Shown: one piece after another, positions 17,779-26,072 of the stretch
How the letters are laid out: the number at the start of each line of letters is the position of its first letter
Numbering within the stretch: position 1 is the first letter of the stretch
Assembly (NCBI RefSeq): GCF_008728835.1
Contig: NZ_CP042582.1
Location: forward strand, 4,623,501 to 4,687,500
Direction of reading: 5' to 3'
DNA length: 64,000 nt
From: Hypericibacter adhaerens
GTDB taxonomy: Bacteria; Pseudomonadota; Alphaproteobacteria; Dongiales; Dongiaceae
The notes under the pieces: model-generated
Told to the model about the DNA's origin: nothing
The model's input: the letters and a program-made list of their open reading frames with translations, nothing else
Databases searched by the model: none
Program-made: the position numbers and the translations under genes

Positions 17779-19436
17779 TGTAACGTCCCCTGGGGCTGCG
17801 TCCCCCGGGCGGCGTCGGTCCGGTTGGCCTCGTAGCCCAGCATCAGGGCCACCAGCGCATCCTCGGTCGGCTTGGCGCCCACAGGAGCCGCGATGACCGC
17901 GCTGATGCGGCCCTGGCTCATGATGGCGATACGGTTGGAGAGGCCGATCAGTTCCAGGAGCTCGTCGGTGATGAGGAGCACGGCGACGCCCTGGCCCGTG
18001 AGCTCGCGGATCAGGGCGTAGATCTCCTCCTTGGCGCCGGCATCGACGCCGCGGGTCGGGTTGTCCAGAACCAGCACGCGGGGTTCCCGGCAGAGCCACT
18101 TGGCCAGCACCACCTTCTGCTGGTTGCCGCCGGAGAGGCGGGCGCAGATGGCGGCAGGGCCGCTGGCCTTGATGCGCAACCGCTCGATGAAGCGGCGGCT
18201 GACGCTGGCCTCGAGCCGGCCGCGCCAATAGCCGAGATGGGAGCTGAAGAGGTCGCCCCCGCTCGCGAGCGAGAGGTTCCAGGAGACCGGGAAGGCGGTG
18301 ATCATGCCCTCGGCATGCCGCTCGGCCGGCACATAGCCGAAGCCGCGCGCCATCAGCCGCGAGAGCTGCGGGCGGGCGGGCGCGTCATCGCCGATCGCGA
18401 CCGTGCCCTGGTCGGGCGCCCGCACGCCAGCGATGCCCTTGCCCAACGCCGACTTGCCGGAATCGAGCAGCCCGCCGATTCCGAGGATCTCGCCTTGGCG
18501 CAGCGTAAGGGTGATGTCCTGATAGTCGCCGCGGCGCGACAGATGCTCGACCCGCAAGGCCGGCGGCGCCGTCTCGACCGAGCGCTGGCCGCGCTCGTGA
18601 TAGTAGTCCTCGTCGCGCGCGCGGCCGACCATCAGGCCGTGGAGCTTGCGCTCGTCCGCTTCGGCCGGGTCGACCTCGGCGACGATGCGCCCGTCCTTCA
18701 TCACATAGATGACATCGCTGATGCGCAGCACCTCGTTGAGGCGATGCGAGACGAACAGCACCGCCCCGTGCTCCTTGAGCCCCGCGACCAGCCGGAAGAA
18801 GGCCTCCTCCTCGGCGCGCGCCAAGGCCGAGGTGGGCTCGTCCAGCAGGATGACGGGATGCTCGATCCCCAGCACCGCCTGCGGCACGAGGCAGGCCCGG
18901 GCGATCTCGATCGCCTGGCGGACGGAGAAGTCATAGTCGCCGGCGGGCCTGCGCACATCGATATCGAGCCCGATGGCCGAGACCACGCGCTCGGCCACTT
19001 CGATCATGCGCCGGCGGTCGACCAGTTGGCCCCAGCGCACGAAACGGTCCTCATGCGCCAGGAGCAGGTTCTCGTAGACGGTGATGTTGGGGATCAGCGC
19101 CTGTTCCTGGAACACGCGGGAGATGCCCAGGAGCGAGGCCTCGCGGTAATTGGCCGGCCGGACCTCGCGGCCATCGAGCAGCACGCGCCCGCCATCAGCC
19201 GCGATGATCCCGGAAATGATGTTGAAGAGCGTGGTCTTGCCGGCGCCGTTCTCGCCCACGATGCCGACAATCTGGTTGCGCCGGGCCTTGAGGCTGACCG
19301 AATCGAGCGTGGTCACGCCGGCAAAGCTCTTGCTGACGTTCTCGACCCGGAGGATCTCGCTTTCGGTCATGGCGGCGGAACGGCCGGCCCGGAAAGGGGC
19401 GGCGGCGGGCAGCGAGGCGCCTGGCGCTTGGCTCAT
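17775..19436 (-). CDS. Ribose-type ABC ATPase with two nucleotide-binding domains (RbsA-like)
   Basis: Two tandem ATPase domains are visible. The first has Walker A GENGAGKTT and Walker B ILLDEPTSAL, but its signature is degenerate (FSVRQAIEIARA). The second has a degenerate Walker A (GLLDSGKSA) and a normal signature (LSGGNQQKVVLAKWL), but Walker B reads VLVLDNPTRGVD, with Asn where the catalytic Glu is expected. Only one composite ATP site therefore looks complete. Start choice is uncertain: ATGs at 19454, 19436 and 19370 are in frame, and the conserved domain begins just after the last (MTESEILRVENV). It lies between the binding protein and permease genes. Confidence 0.87.
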   Translation of the reverse strand: MSQAPGASLPAAAPFRAGRSAAMTESEILRVENVSKSFAGVTTLDSVSLKARRNQIVGIVGENGAGKTTLFNIISGIIAADGGRVLLDGREVRPANYREASLLGISRVFQEQALIPNITVYENLLLAHEDRFVRWGQLVDRRRMIEVAERVVSAIGLDIDVRRPAGDYDFSVRQAIEIARACLVPQAVLGIEHPVILLDEPTSALARAEEEAFFRLVAGLKEHGAVLFVSHRLNEVLRISDVIYVMKDGRIVAEVDPAEADERKLHGLMVGRARDEDYYHERGQRSVETAPPALRVEHLSRRGDYQDITLTLRQGEILGIGGLLDSGKSALGKGIAGVRAPDQGTVAIGDDAPARPQLSRLMARGFGYVPAERHAEGMITAFPVSWNLSLASGGDLFSSHLGYWRGRLEASVSRRFIERLRIKASGPAAICARLSGGNQQKVVLAKWLCREPRVLVLDNPTRGVDAGAKEEIYALIRELTGQGVAVLLITDELLELIGLSNRIAIMSQGRISAVIAAPVGAKPTEDALVALMLGYEANRTDAARGTQPQGTLH

Positions 19437-19464
19437 CGCGGATGCCCGCCGCATTCCCGACCGG

Positions 19465-20805
19465 TCAGGCCTTCTTCATCGGCGAGGGGCCGAAGAAGTC
19501 GATCTTGTAGTGGGCCGCATATTCCGCCGCGACCGCCTTGGCCTCGCCGCCGTCATGGGCCGCGCGATAGGCCGCCGGATAGTCCCAGCCCGCCGGCTTG
19601 TCGATCCCGCCCCATTCCTGGTCGATATTCATCGGGAAGACCTCGGCCTGAGGATCCCAATCGTCCGGGTGCTTCACCTTCGACAGCTTCTCGTAGTCGA
19701 AGGGATCCACCCCGTCATTGTTGACGTAGCGGCTGAGATAGGCGTCGACATTGCTCTTGGTCATGGCGACCGAACGCCAGTTCATCATCCGCTCCGAGGC
19801 GCGCGGCTTCCATCCGTTCATCACGTCGTAGAGGCGGGTCGAGAGGAACGCCCCCATATAGGCCGGCACGTTGGCCGAGGTGGCGAGCAGCTTGCCCTGC
19901 TTGATGGCTTCCGCACCGCCGGTGGTGCCGTCGGCGCCCGAGACGAACACGTCCTGGCCGGGCTGGATGCCGGCGGCCCTGAGCGCCGCGATGCAGCCGT
20001 CGGCCACGTCGTCGTTCTGCGCGATCACGCCGACGATCTTGGGATAGCGCGAGATCAGGTCCTCCATCGCCTTCTGCGAATCCTCGCGGTTCCACTTGCC
20101 GGGCAGGGAGCCCGCGAACTTGATCTCGGGGAAGTCCTTGAAGGCATCGTCGCGGCCGCGGCTGCGGATGATATCGGTCGAGTTGCCCTCGATGCCGGTC
20201 ACGCCCACCACGGTGCCGCCGCCGAACTTCTCCTTCACCGCCTTGCAGACCTCGACCGTCACGGCGCGGTGCGCCGAGAACTCGTCGGGCTCGGCATAGA
20301 GCGTGTAATAATCGCCCGCCTCGAACGGCGTGAACCAGGGCAGCGTGCCCCAGGTATTGTCGAGCCAGACCTTGTTCTCGTTGGCGAGCTGGGCAATGCG
20401 CTTGATCGAGCCGCCGCCCGGCGCATGCAGCAGAACGCCGTTGACGCCGTCGGCGATCTGCTGCTCGAACTGGTTGAGCTGGCGCTCGGAATCGAGCTGG
20501 CCGTCGAGCGAGGTGATGCCGAGACCCAGCGCCTTGGCGGCACCATGCGCGCCGGCATCGGCATTGGCGCAATATTCGAGCTGCAGCGTCATCATCAGAT
20601 GCGCGATCTTGCCGCTGGGATCGGCGATGGCGACCGCGGGCTTGCCGAGAGTGACGGCGGTCGCCGCCGCGATCGCGCTGGCGGAGGCGAAGGAGAGGAA
20701 CTGCCGGCGGGTGAAGCCGTGCAGGTCGAGGCGCTCCATGGCGCTGTCGACGACCTTTTTCTGCGTGTAGTCGGGAAAGAGCCGGGGATCGAGACGCTTG
20801 GCCAT
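19465..20805 (-). CDS. Tat-exported sugar-type substrate-binding protein
   Basis: This 446-residue periplasmic binding protein is of the ribose/LacI-related type (Peripla_BP_4). A twin-arginine motif FTRRQFLSFASASAIAAA sits near residues 30-48, unusually far from the start at MAKRLDPRLF. The ligand domain shows GVIAQNDDVADGCIAALRAAG and VSGADGTTGGAEAIKQG, typical of sugar-binding members. The frame stays open upstream of 20805, but that stretch is the opposite frame of the metallohydrolase gene. GGGAG lies nine bases before the chosen ATG. It is the third gene of the HisD-like operon and precedes its ATPase. Confidence 0.88.
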   Translation of the reverse strand: MAKRLDPRLFPDYTQKKVVDSAMERLDLHGFTRRQFLSFASASAIAAATAVTLGKPAVAIADPSGKIAHLMMTLQLEYCANADAGAHGAAKALGLGITSLDGQLDSERQLNQFEQQIADGVNGVLLHAPGGGSIKRIAQLANENKVWLDNTWGTLPWFTPFEAGDYYTLYAEPDEFSAHRAVTVEVCKAVKEKFGGGTVVGVTGIEGNSTDIIRSRGRDDAFKDFPEIKFAGSLPGKWNREDSQKAMEDLISRYPKIVGVIAQNDDVADGCIAALRAAGIQPGQDVFVSGADGTTGGAEAIKQGKLLATSANVPAYMGAFLSTRLYDVMNGWKPRASERMMNWRSVAMTKSNVDAYLSRYVNNDGVDPFDYEKLSKVKHPDDWDPQAEVFPMNIDQEWGGIDKPAGWDYPAAYRAAHDGGEAKAVAAEYAAHYKIDFFGPSPMKKA

Positions 20806-20843
20806 GGTCGAATTCTCCCTGTGTCTTCTCGCTGCTGGCGTTG

Positions 20844-21890
20844 TTATGGTTTCGCGACGAACTTGATCTTGCCGTCTTCTCGGATGCGTTCGGCCCTGCC
20901 CTGCTCGACGAGCCAGAGCAGATGGGTCTGGATGCAGGCCTCGGCATAGCAGTGGCGCTCGCCGATGCCGGTCGAGACCGTGTAGTTGAGGTCGGTCTTG
21001 ATCGGCATGACCTCGGGCAGCAGCTCGCTGATCGTCACCGGCTTCTTCTCGCGGCGCAGCACGAACAGCACGCGCGCCTGGGTATCGCGCTGCTGCATCT
21101 GCATGTGCTTCATGCGGCGGAAGGAGCTGTCCTTCGAATAAGCCGAGAGTCCGTGGCCCTCCAGCAGCAGCTCCGGCTGGAAATCGATGCAGCGCTGGAT
21201 CGAGTGCGAATGGGCCTTGGCGTCGCCGATCGGATAGGGCCCGAGCGGCGTTGGGTAATGCATGAGGTCGCCCGGATAGAGCGTGCGGGTGTTCGGGTTC
21301 CAGAGCCCGACATGGCCGGGACAGTGGCCCGGCAGATGGACGACCTCGAGCTTGAGCCCGCCGACGTCGAGAACGTCGCCATCCTCGACCGAGCGGTCGA
21401 CCTCGACCGGGAAGTTCCAGTATTTGCGGACGATCTCGGGATCGGAGAGGCCGAAGCTCTCGCCCGGCTTCAGGTTGAAATCCTCGAGGATCGCCTCGGG
21501 CGTGGTGCCGAACCGGGTGATGTTGTCGCGTCGGGTGACGATCATCGGATCCTCGATGATCGGACGGTCGAGCGGATGGCAAACGACCTGCGCGCCATAG
21601 CGCTTCTTCAGCATGGCGGCGTTGCCGGTGTGGTCGTAGTGGAAATGGGTAATGAAGATGTATTTGAGCGCGTTCTTCTCCTTGTCGAGCAGCTCGACCA
21701 GGAACTCGCCCATGCCGTTGTTGTACTCGGGCAGCGTCCAGTTGCCGCTGTCGATCAGCAGATTCTCGCCCTTGCCGCGGATCAGATAGACGCCGCTCTG
21801 GACATAGCCGTCGAGCTCGTCCTCGGCCAGGGGCCCGTGAATCCCGGGAATGCCCCAGCCATCCGGCGTTTCCGCCCAGAAGAAGATCAT
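20844..21890 (-). CDS. Metallo-beta-lactamase-fold hydrolase
   Basis: This 348-residue protein has the MBL zinc motif THFHYDH: His82, His84, Asp86 and His87. A further metal His lies in HLPGHCPGHVG and another in EGHG. The C-terminal 90 residues after the MBL domain look like a small helical or winged domain (TISELLPEVMPIKTDLNY), as in lactonase- and glyoxalase-like members. In this operon, between a HisD-like dehydrogenase and sugar importer genes, a lactonase or thioester hydrolase role would fit, but that is inference. It starts 57 bases after the HisD-like stop. Confidence 0.8.
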   Translation of the reverse strand: MIFFWAETPDGWGIPGIHGPLAEDELDGYVQSGVYLIRGKGENLLIDSGNWTLPEYNNGMGEFLVELLDKEKNALKYIFITHFHYDHTGNAAMLKKRYGAQVVCHPLDRPIIEDPMIVTRRDNITRFGTTPEAILEDFNLKPGESFGLSDPEIVRKYWNFPVEVDRSVEDGDVLDVGGLKLEVVHLPGHCPGHVGLWNPNTRTLYPGDLMHYPTPLGPYPIGDAKAHSHSIQRCIDFQPELLLEGHGLSAYSKDSSFRRMKHMQMQQRDTQARVLFVLRREKKPVTISELLPEVMPIKTDLNYTVSTGIGERHCYAEACIQTHLLWLVEQGRAERIREDGKIKFVAKP

Positions 21891-21947
21891 GTCGCGGGTC
21901 CTCCCTCTCTCCAGGTCGAGTGGCTCGTGATCATCAGGCGTGAATCA

Positions 21948-23228
21948 TCAGGCGTTCTTGGGCGCGTAGCGGCGATACCGGACGTCGGCCGTGATCTCGT
22001 GGGCGAGCATGCCTTCGACATGGCAGACGCGGCCCATGATGGGCGCGATCCGCCGGCTCGCCTCCGGCGACAGATGCTGATAGGTCACGGTCTTGATGAA
22101 CTTGCCGGCCCAGAGCCCGCCGGTGTAGCGGGCCGCGCGGCCGGTGGGCAGCGTGTGGTTGGTGCCGACACCCTTGTCCCCATAGGCGACCGTGCATTCC
22201 TCGCCGAGGAAGAGGCTGCCATAGTTGCGCAGCTTGGCGAGGTAGAAGTCGAGCCGGCGCGTCATCACCTCGAGATGCTCGGGCGCGTATTCGTCGCTGA
22301 CGGCAACCGCTTCCTCGTCGCCCTCCACCACCACGATCTCGCCGTTGTCGCGCCAGGCGACCGAAGCGATCTCGGCGGTCGGCAGCGTCTTGAGCTGGAG
22401 CTCGATCTCGGCGGCGACCGCCTTGCCGAAGGCTTCGGAGGTCGTGACCAGCCAGGCCGGGCTGTCGGGCCCATGCTCGGCCTGGCCCAAGAGATCGGTC
22501 GCGACCAGCGCCGGGTCGGCGCTGTCGTCGGCGATGACGAGGATCTCGGTCGGGCCCGCCATCAGGTCGAGGCCGACCGTGCCGAAGAGCTGGCGCTTGG
22601 CCTCGGCGACGAAGGCGTTGCCGGGGCCGGTGATCATGTCCACGGGGCGCATGCCGACGCAGCCATGGGCCATCGCCGCCATCGCCTGCACGCCGCCCAG
22701 GGCATAGATCTCGTCGGCGCCCGAGGCATGGAGCGCATAGAGCGTCGGGGGGAAGATCGCGACCCCGTCGCGCGGCGGGGCGCAGGCGGTGATGTAGCCG
22801 ACGCCCGCGACCCGGGCGGTGCCCACGCTCATGATGGCGGCCGAGACCAGGGGATATTTGCCGCCGGGGATGTAGCAGCCGACCGCCTCGACCGGGATAT
22901 GCTTCTGGCCCAGCCGGATGCCGTCCTGGGTCTCGACCTCGAACTCGTGCATGGAGTCGCGCTGCCGGCGCGCGAAGTCGGTCACCTGCTGCTTGCAGAA
23001 GGCGAAATCCTCCTTGAAGGATTCCGGCAGGCTCGCCGCCACCTTGCGGATCTCGTCCTCGGAGACGCGGAAATCCTTGCCCTGCCAGCGATCGAGCTCG
23101 CGCGCATAGCGGGCGACGGCCTCGTCGCGGTTGGCGGCGATGTCCGCCAGCATCCGGCGCACCGTCTCCTCGATGCGGCTCAGATCGCGCGGTGCCTTGG
23201 GCGGTGCCTTCTTGATGTATCGACGCAT
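21948..23228 (-). CDS. Histidinol-dehydrogenase-family enzyme, probably catabolic
   Basis: This 426-residue NAD- and zinc-dependent dehydrogenase is of the HisD fold. Conserved features include GPGNAFVAEAKRQ, the zinc motif GQAEHG, the catalytic pair in YAPEHLEVM, GTNHTLPTG and the C-terminal GMLAHEITADVR. True HisD makes histidine from histidinol, but no other his gene is near. This copy heads an operon with a hydrolase and a sugar-type importer under a LacI regulator, like catabolic paralogues such as the dihydroxypropanesulfonate dehydrogenase HpsN. Oxidation of an imported polyol-like alcohol is therefore more likely. Two LacI-type sites lie upstream. Confidence 0.8.
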   Translation of the reverse strand: MRRYIKKAPPKAPRDLSRIEETVRRMLADIAANRDEAVARYARELDRWQGKDFRVSEDEIRKVAASLPESFKEDFAFCKQQVTDFARRQRDSMHEFEVETQDGIRLGQKHIPVEAVGCYIPGGKYPLVSAAIMSVGTARVAGVGYITACAPPRDGVAIFPPTLYALHASGADEIYALGGVQAMAAMAHGCVGMRPVDMITGPGNAFVAEAKRQLFGTVGLDLMAGPTEILVIADDSADPALVATDLLGQAEHGPDSPAWLVTTSEAFGKAVAAEIELQLKTLPTAEIASVAWRDNGEIVVVEGDEEAVAVSDEYAPEHLEVMTRRLDFYLAKLRNYGSLFLGEECTVAYGDKGVGTNHTLPTGRAARYTGGLWAGKFIKTVTYQHLSPEASRRIAPIMGRVCHVEGMLAHEITADVRYRRYAPKNA

Positions 23229-23273
23229 GTCTTTTCACTTGCTCCTGCGGGGCCCTCGAGGATCCCGCATGAA

Positions 23274-23287
23274 TGCAACCCTTTACA
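23274..23287. promoter_or_regulatory. Weaker LacI-type operator near the HisD-like gene
   Basis: TGCAACCCTTTACA keeps most of the LacI-family consensus TGTAANCGNTTACA, with a nearly intact right half (TTTACA). It is centred about 52 bases upstream of the ATG at 23228 and about 226 bases from the stronger site, an arrangement suited to DNA looping. Its function is inferred. Confidence 0.4.
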
Positions 23288-23499
23288 TTCCGGGATCGAA
23301 GATGGGGCCCCGGGCGGAGGGCGTACCGGTCGGGACGCCTTCCGTCGAAGCCAATGAAAGCGAGGGGAAGCCCGCGCGCACGCGAGATTTTCTTGGCGGT
23401 GGCACAAGAATCATTTGAGCCCTCCCTGGTCGTGCCCTGCTCAAGGCGCAAGCCCGGCCCCGCATTCTTGGCGGCGGTGGTCCGGATTGCGGAATCGAG

Positions 23500-23513
23500 T
23501 GTAAGCGTTTACA
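23500..23513. promoter_or_regulatory. LacI-family operator
   Basis: TGTAAGCGTTTACA fits the LacI-family consensus TGTAANCGNTTACA, with the central CG and both outer arms symmetric. It lies between the divergent LacI gene and the HisD-like operon and overlaps promoter-like hexamers in both directions. Confidence 0.75.
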
Positions 23514-23705
23514 TATAAAAGGCAACCACGAAAGCGACCGGTCCACCCGAGCGGTGCTCTCCCTTGCCGCGATGCGGCAGACGCTCATTCGCCGCCGCCC
23601 GGCTCCGTGCGCTTCCCTGTTGAACGATCAGCCAAGCCGATGCTGCGTTTGCGGTTTCCGGCAACCGCATTGCAATGGACACGGCGGCGTCTTAGGACAT
23701 TGCCC

Positions 23706-24791
23706 ATGGCAGACAACAACCCCAAGGCGGCACGGCGCGCCAAGCGCAGCGCTCGTCCGCGCCCTGGCGGCAGCGTCACGATCCATCGCATCGCCGCCGA
23801 AGCCGGCGTCTCGACCGCGACCGTCTCGCGCGCGCTCAACCAGCCCGAGAAAGTCAGCGCCGAGGCGCGCGAGCGCATCCAGGCCGCGATCAAGCGCAAT
23901 CACTATGTGCTCGACGGCTTCGCCGTGGGCCTCGCCTCGCGGCGTTCGCGCACGGTCGGGCTCCTGATCCCCACCATCACCAACTCGATCTACGCCTCGT
24001 CGACGCAGGCCGTGCAGCGCATCGCCCAGCAGAAGGGCTACAGCGTGCTGGTCGGCGTCTCCGAATTCTCGCCGGCGCGCGAGGAGGTCCTGATCCAGAA
24101 GCTGCTCGAGCGGCGCGTCGACGGGCTGGTCCTGACCGGCGAGGCGCGCTCGGCCGCGACCTATGAGAAGATCCGGCGCAACGGCGTGCCCTTCGTCATC
24201 ACCTGGCAGCTCACCGCCGATTCCACCCTGCCCTCGGTCTCGTTCGACAACCGCAAGGCCACCATCGCCGCGGTCGAGCATCTGATCGCGCTCGGCCATC
24301 GGCGCATCGGGCTCATCTGCGGGCGCACCGACGTCAACGACCGGGCGCTGGCGCGGCGCGAGGCGTTCGAGAGCTGCCTCGCACGGCACGGGCTGCCGGT
24401 GGTGGCCGACCTGATCTTCGAGCGCGACTTCGAGTTCGTCGAGGGGCGCAGCGCCATGCATGCGATCCTGCATCACCGCTCGCGCCCGACCGCCGTCTTC
24501 TGCGCCAACGACATCCAGGCCATCGGCGCCATGTACGAGTGCCAGGAGGCGGGGGTGAAGGTGCCGGAGCAGATGTCGATCGTGGGCTTCGACGATCTGC
24601 CGATCTCGCAATATATGCACCCGCAGCTCACCACCGTCCGCGTGCCCGCGGACGATATGGGACGGCGCGCGACCGAGATGCTGCTGGCGGCGATCGAGGG
24701 GAAGCCGGGCGATCAGCGCGTCGAGCTCACCACCGACCTGGTGGTGCGTCGCTCGACCTCGACGCCGGCCCGGCAGAGCCGGGCCTCCTGA
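23706..24791 (+). CDS. LacI-family transcriptional repressor
   Basis: This 361-residue repressor has an N-terminal helix-turn-helix at about residues 24-45 (VTIHRIAAEAGVSTATVSRAL), the hinge helix, and a periplasmic-binding-protein-like effector domain (RTVGLLIPTITNSIYAS, AVFCANDIQAIGAM, VGFDDLPISQYMHPQLTTV). It should bind a sugar or polyol derivative. The ATG at 23706 follows AGGA by eight bases; an in-frame ATG at 23607 would add a non-homologous 33 residues. A LacI-type operator lies about 200 bases upstream. Its likely target is the divergent HisD-like/MBL/importer operon. Confidence 0.9.
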   Translation: MADNNPKAARRAKRSARPRPGGSVTIHRIAAEAGVSTATVSRALNQPEKVSAEARERIQAAIKRNHYVLDGFAVGLASRRSRTVGLLIPTITNSIYASSTQAVQRIAQQKGYSVLVGVSEFSPAREEVLIQKLLERRVDGLVLTGEARSAATYEKIRRNGVPFVITWQLTADSTLPSVSFDNRKATIAAVEHLIALGHRRIGLICGRTDVNDRALARREAFESCLARHGLPVVADLIFERDFEFVEGRSAMHAILHHRSRPTAVFCANDIQAIGAMYECQEAGVKVPEQMSIVGFDDLPISQYMHPQLTTVRVPADDMGRRATEMLLAAIEGKPGDQRVELTTDLVVRRSTSTPARQSRAS

Positions 24792-24797
24792 CGGAGA

Positions 24798-25172
24798 TCA
24801 GAACGCGATCTTCCAGCGGCCGTCGGCCATCTGGCAGAAGGGAAGCTGGTAGGTGCGGCCCTCGCCCTTGGTGAAGACATGCTCGACCTGGCCGCAGGGC
24901 ATGCCGTCGCGGGTGAACACGTCGAGCAGCGTCGCCCGGCCGGCCTTGCCGGAGGCGGGATCCGACCATTCGGCCGTGGCCCCCACTTGCCGCTTCTCCA
25001 GCACCTCGCGCACCGCCCCCTTCAGCAGCTCCATGTCCTGGTCGCTGAGCTTGTAGGCGCCGCGGCCGAACGGATCGACCAGGGGCCCCGCCTCGGCCGG
25101 CCGCAGGAGGGCCGCGGCCATCGCGGTCACGAGGAGCGCCATCAGGAACATCGGACGAAACGCGAGCGGCAT
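24798..25172 (-). CDS. Small exported protein, surface-antigen (RT0821/Lpp0805-like) type
   Basis: This 124-residue protein begins with a clear signal peptide (FLMALLVTAMAAALL, ending near AEAG at residue 29). The mature part has the pattern WSDPASGKAGRATLLDVF, then MPCGQVEHVF, and FCQMADGRWKI at the C-terminus. This resembles the C-terminal domain of 17-kDa surface-antigen-like proteins common in alphaproteobacteria. The two cysteines (CGQ and FCQ) could form a disulfide. No lipobox is evident, so it is probably periplasmic or outer-membrane associated. It lies 50 bases downstream of an SDR gene and ends six bases from the convergent LacI gene. Confidence 0.65.
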   Translation of the reverse strand: MPLAFRPMFLMALLVTAMAAALLRPAEAGPLVDPFGRGAYKLSDQDMELLKGAVREVLEKRQVGATAEWSDPASGKAGRATLLDVFTRDGMPCGQVEHVFTKGEGRTYQLPFCQMADGRWKIAF

Positions 25173-25222
25173 GGTTTCCTCTCAGAGTCCGTTGCAGGGA
25201 TCCGGTCCGGGCGTGCCGAAGC

Positions 25223-25981
25223 TCAGCCGCGCCCCACGAAAGGCATCTTGGTCGCCATCACCGTCAGGAACAGCGCATTCGCGTCGGGCGGGAGGCCCGC
25301 CATGAACAGCACCGCTTCGACGACATTGCCGACATCCATGGTGGGCTCGGGTGCCAGCGTGCCGTTCGCCTGCGGCACGCCGCTTTTCATCTTGTCGGTC
25401 ATGTCGGTCGAGGCGTTGCCGATGTCGATCTGGCCGCAGGCGATGTCGTGGACGCGCCCATCGAGCGCGATCGACTTGGTCAGGCCCGTGACGGCATGCT
25501 TGGTCGAGGTGTAGGGCGCCGAGTTCGGCCGCGGCGCATGGGCCGAGATCGAGCCGTTGTTGATGATGCGCCCGCCCTTGGGCTGTTGCGCCTTCATGAT
25601 CCGGAAGGCGGCCTGCGCGCAGAGGAACATGCCCGTCAGATTCACATCGACGACCCGCTTCCAGTCCTCGACCGGGATCTCGTCGAAGGGCACGCCGCGC
25701 CCGAAGGTGCCGGCATTGTTGAAGAGCAGGTCGAGGCGACCGAAGGCGGCCTTGGTCCGGTCGAAGAGACGGGCCACCGCCGCGGGGTCGCCCACATCGG
25801 CCGCGACCACCAGGCCGCGGCCCGGGCCTTTCTTGCCCAGCGCCGCGGTTTCCTGGAGCGCGTCTTCCCGACGCCCGGCGAGGGCGACGGCGTAGCCCGC
25901 CCCGATCAGGCCGAGGGCGACGGCGCGGCCGATGCCGCTGCCCGCGCCCGTCACGACCGCCGCCTTGCCGCCCGTGGTCAT
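25223..25981 (-). CDS. Short-chain dehydrogenase/reductase
   Basis: This 252-residue SDR has the cofactor motif GAGSGIG near residues 12-18, NNAG in [10 protein letters not shown], a catalytic Ser in NNGSISAH and the YxxxK pair in [11 protein letters not shown]. The segment [13 protein letters not shown] replaces the usual NPG motif, a feature of one SDR subgroup. The substrate is unknown. AGGGGTGA lies close to the ATG. It is followed on the same strand by the small surface-antigen-like gene, and they may be cotranscribed. Confidence 0.82.
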   Translation of the reverse strand: MTTGGKAAVVTGAGSGIGRAVALGLIGAGYAVALAGRREDALQETAALGKKGPGRGLVVAADVGDPAAVARLFDRTKAAFGRLDLLFNNAGTFGRGVPFDEIPVEDWKRVVDVNLTGMFLCAQAAFRIMKAQQPKGGRIINNGSISAHAPRPNSAPYTSTKHAVTGLTKSIALDGRVHDIACGQIDIGNASTDMTDKMKSGVPQANGTLAPEPTMDVGNVVEAVLFMAGLPPDANALFLTVMATKMPFVGRG

Positions 25982-26072
25982 CGCTTCACCCCTTGATCCT
26001 GCTTCGCCGCCCGGACAAGGCAGCTATCCCAGGGCCGGCGCCTCAGGTCAAGCCGGGTCCCGCCGGCGGGCA

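Larger units (their letters stand above)
23229..23705. promoter_or_regulatory. Divergent control region of the HisD-like operon and the LacI gene
   Basis: This 477-base gap holds no gene I can support. It carries two LacI-type sites (listed separately). On the minus strand a promoter-like pair, TTGCCT at 23525-23520 and TACACT at 23503-23498, brackets the strong operator with 16 bases of spacing. On the plus strand TATAAA at 23514-23519 directly abuts the same operator. One bound repressor could therefore shut off both directions. Confidence 0.5.

Noticed and set aside
16789..18228. Permease extended to 479 codons
   Set aside because: The upstream part is the ATPase gene read in another frame; TTG at 17778 has a proper ribosome site and the family's N-terminus follows.
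19465..21582. Binding protein extended to 705 codons
   Set aside because: The first 260 codons read the metallohydrolase gene in another frame; the ATG at 20805 with a GGGAG site and Tat signal is the real start.
21948..23228. Histidine biosynthesis locus
   Set aside because: No other his gene is nearby and the neighbours form a sugar-type uptake operon under a LacI repressor.
20841..23357. Open frame of more than 800 codons opposite the MBL and HisD-like genes
   Set aside because: It spans two well-supported genes on the other strand and has no motif of its own.
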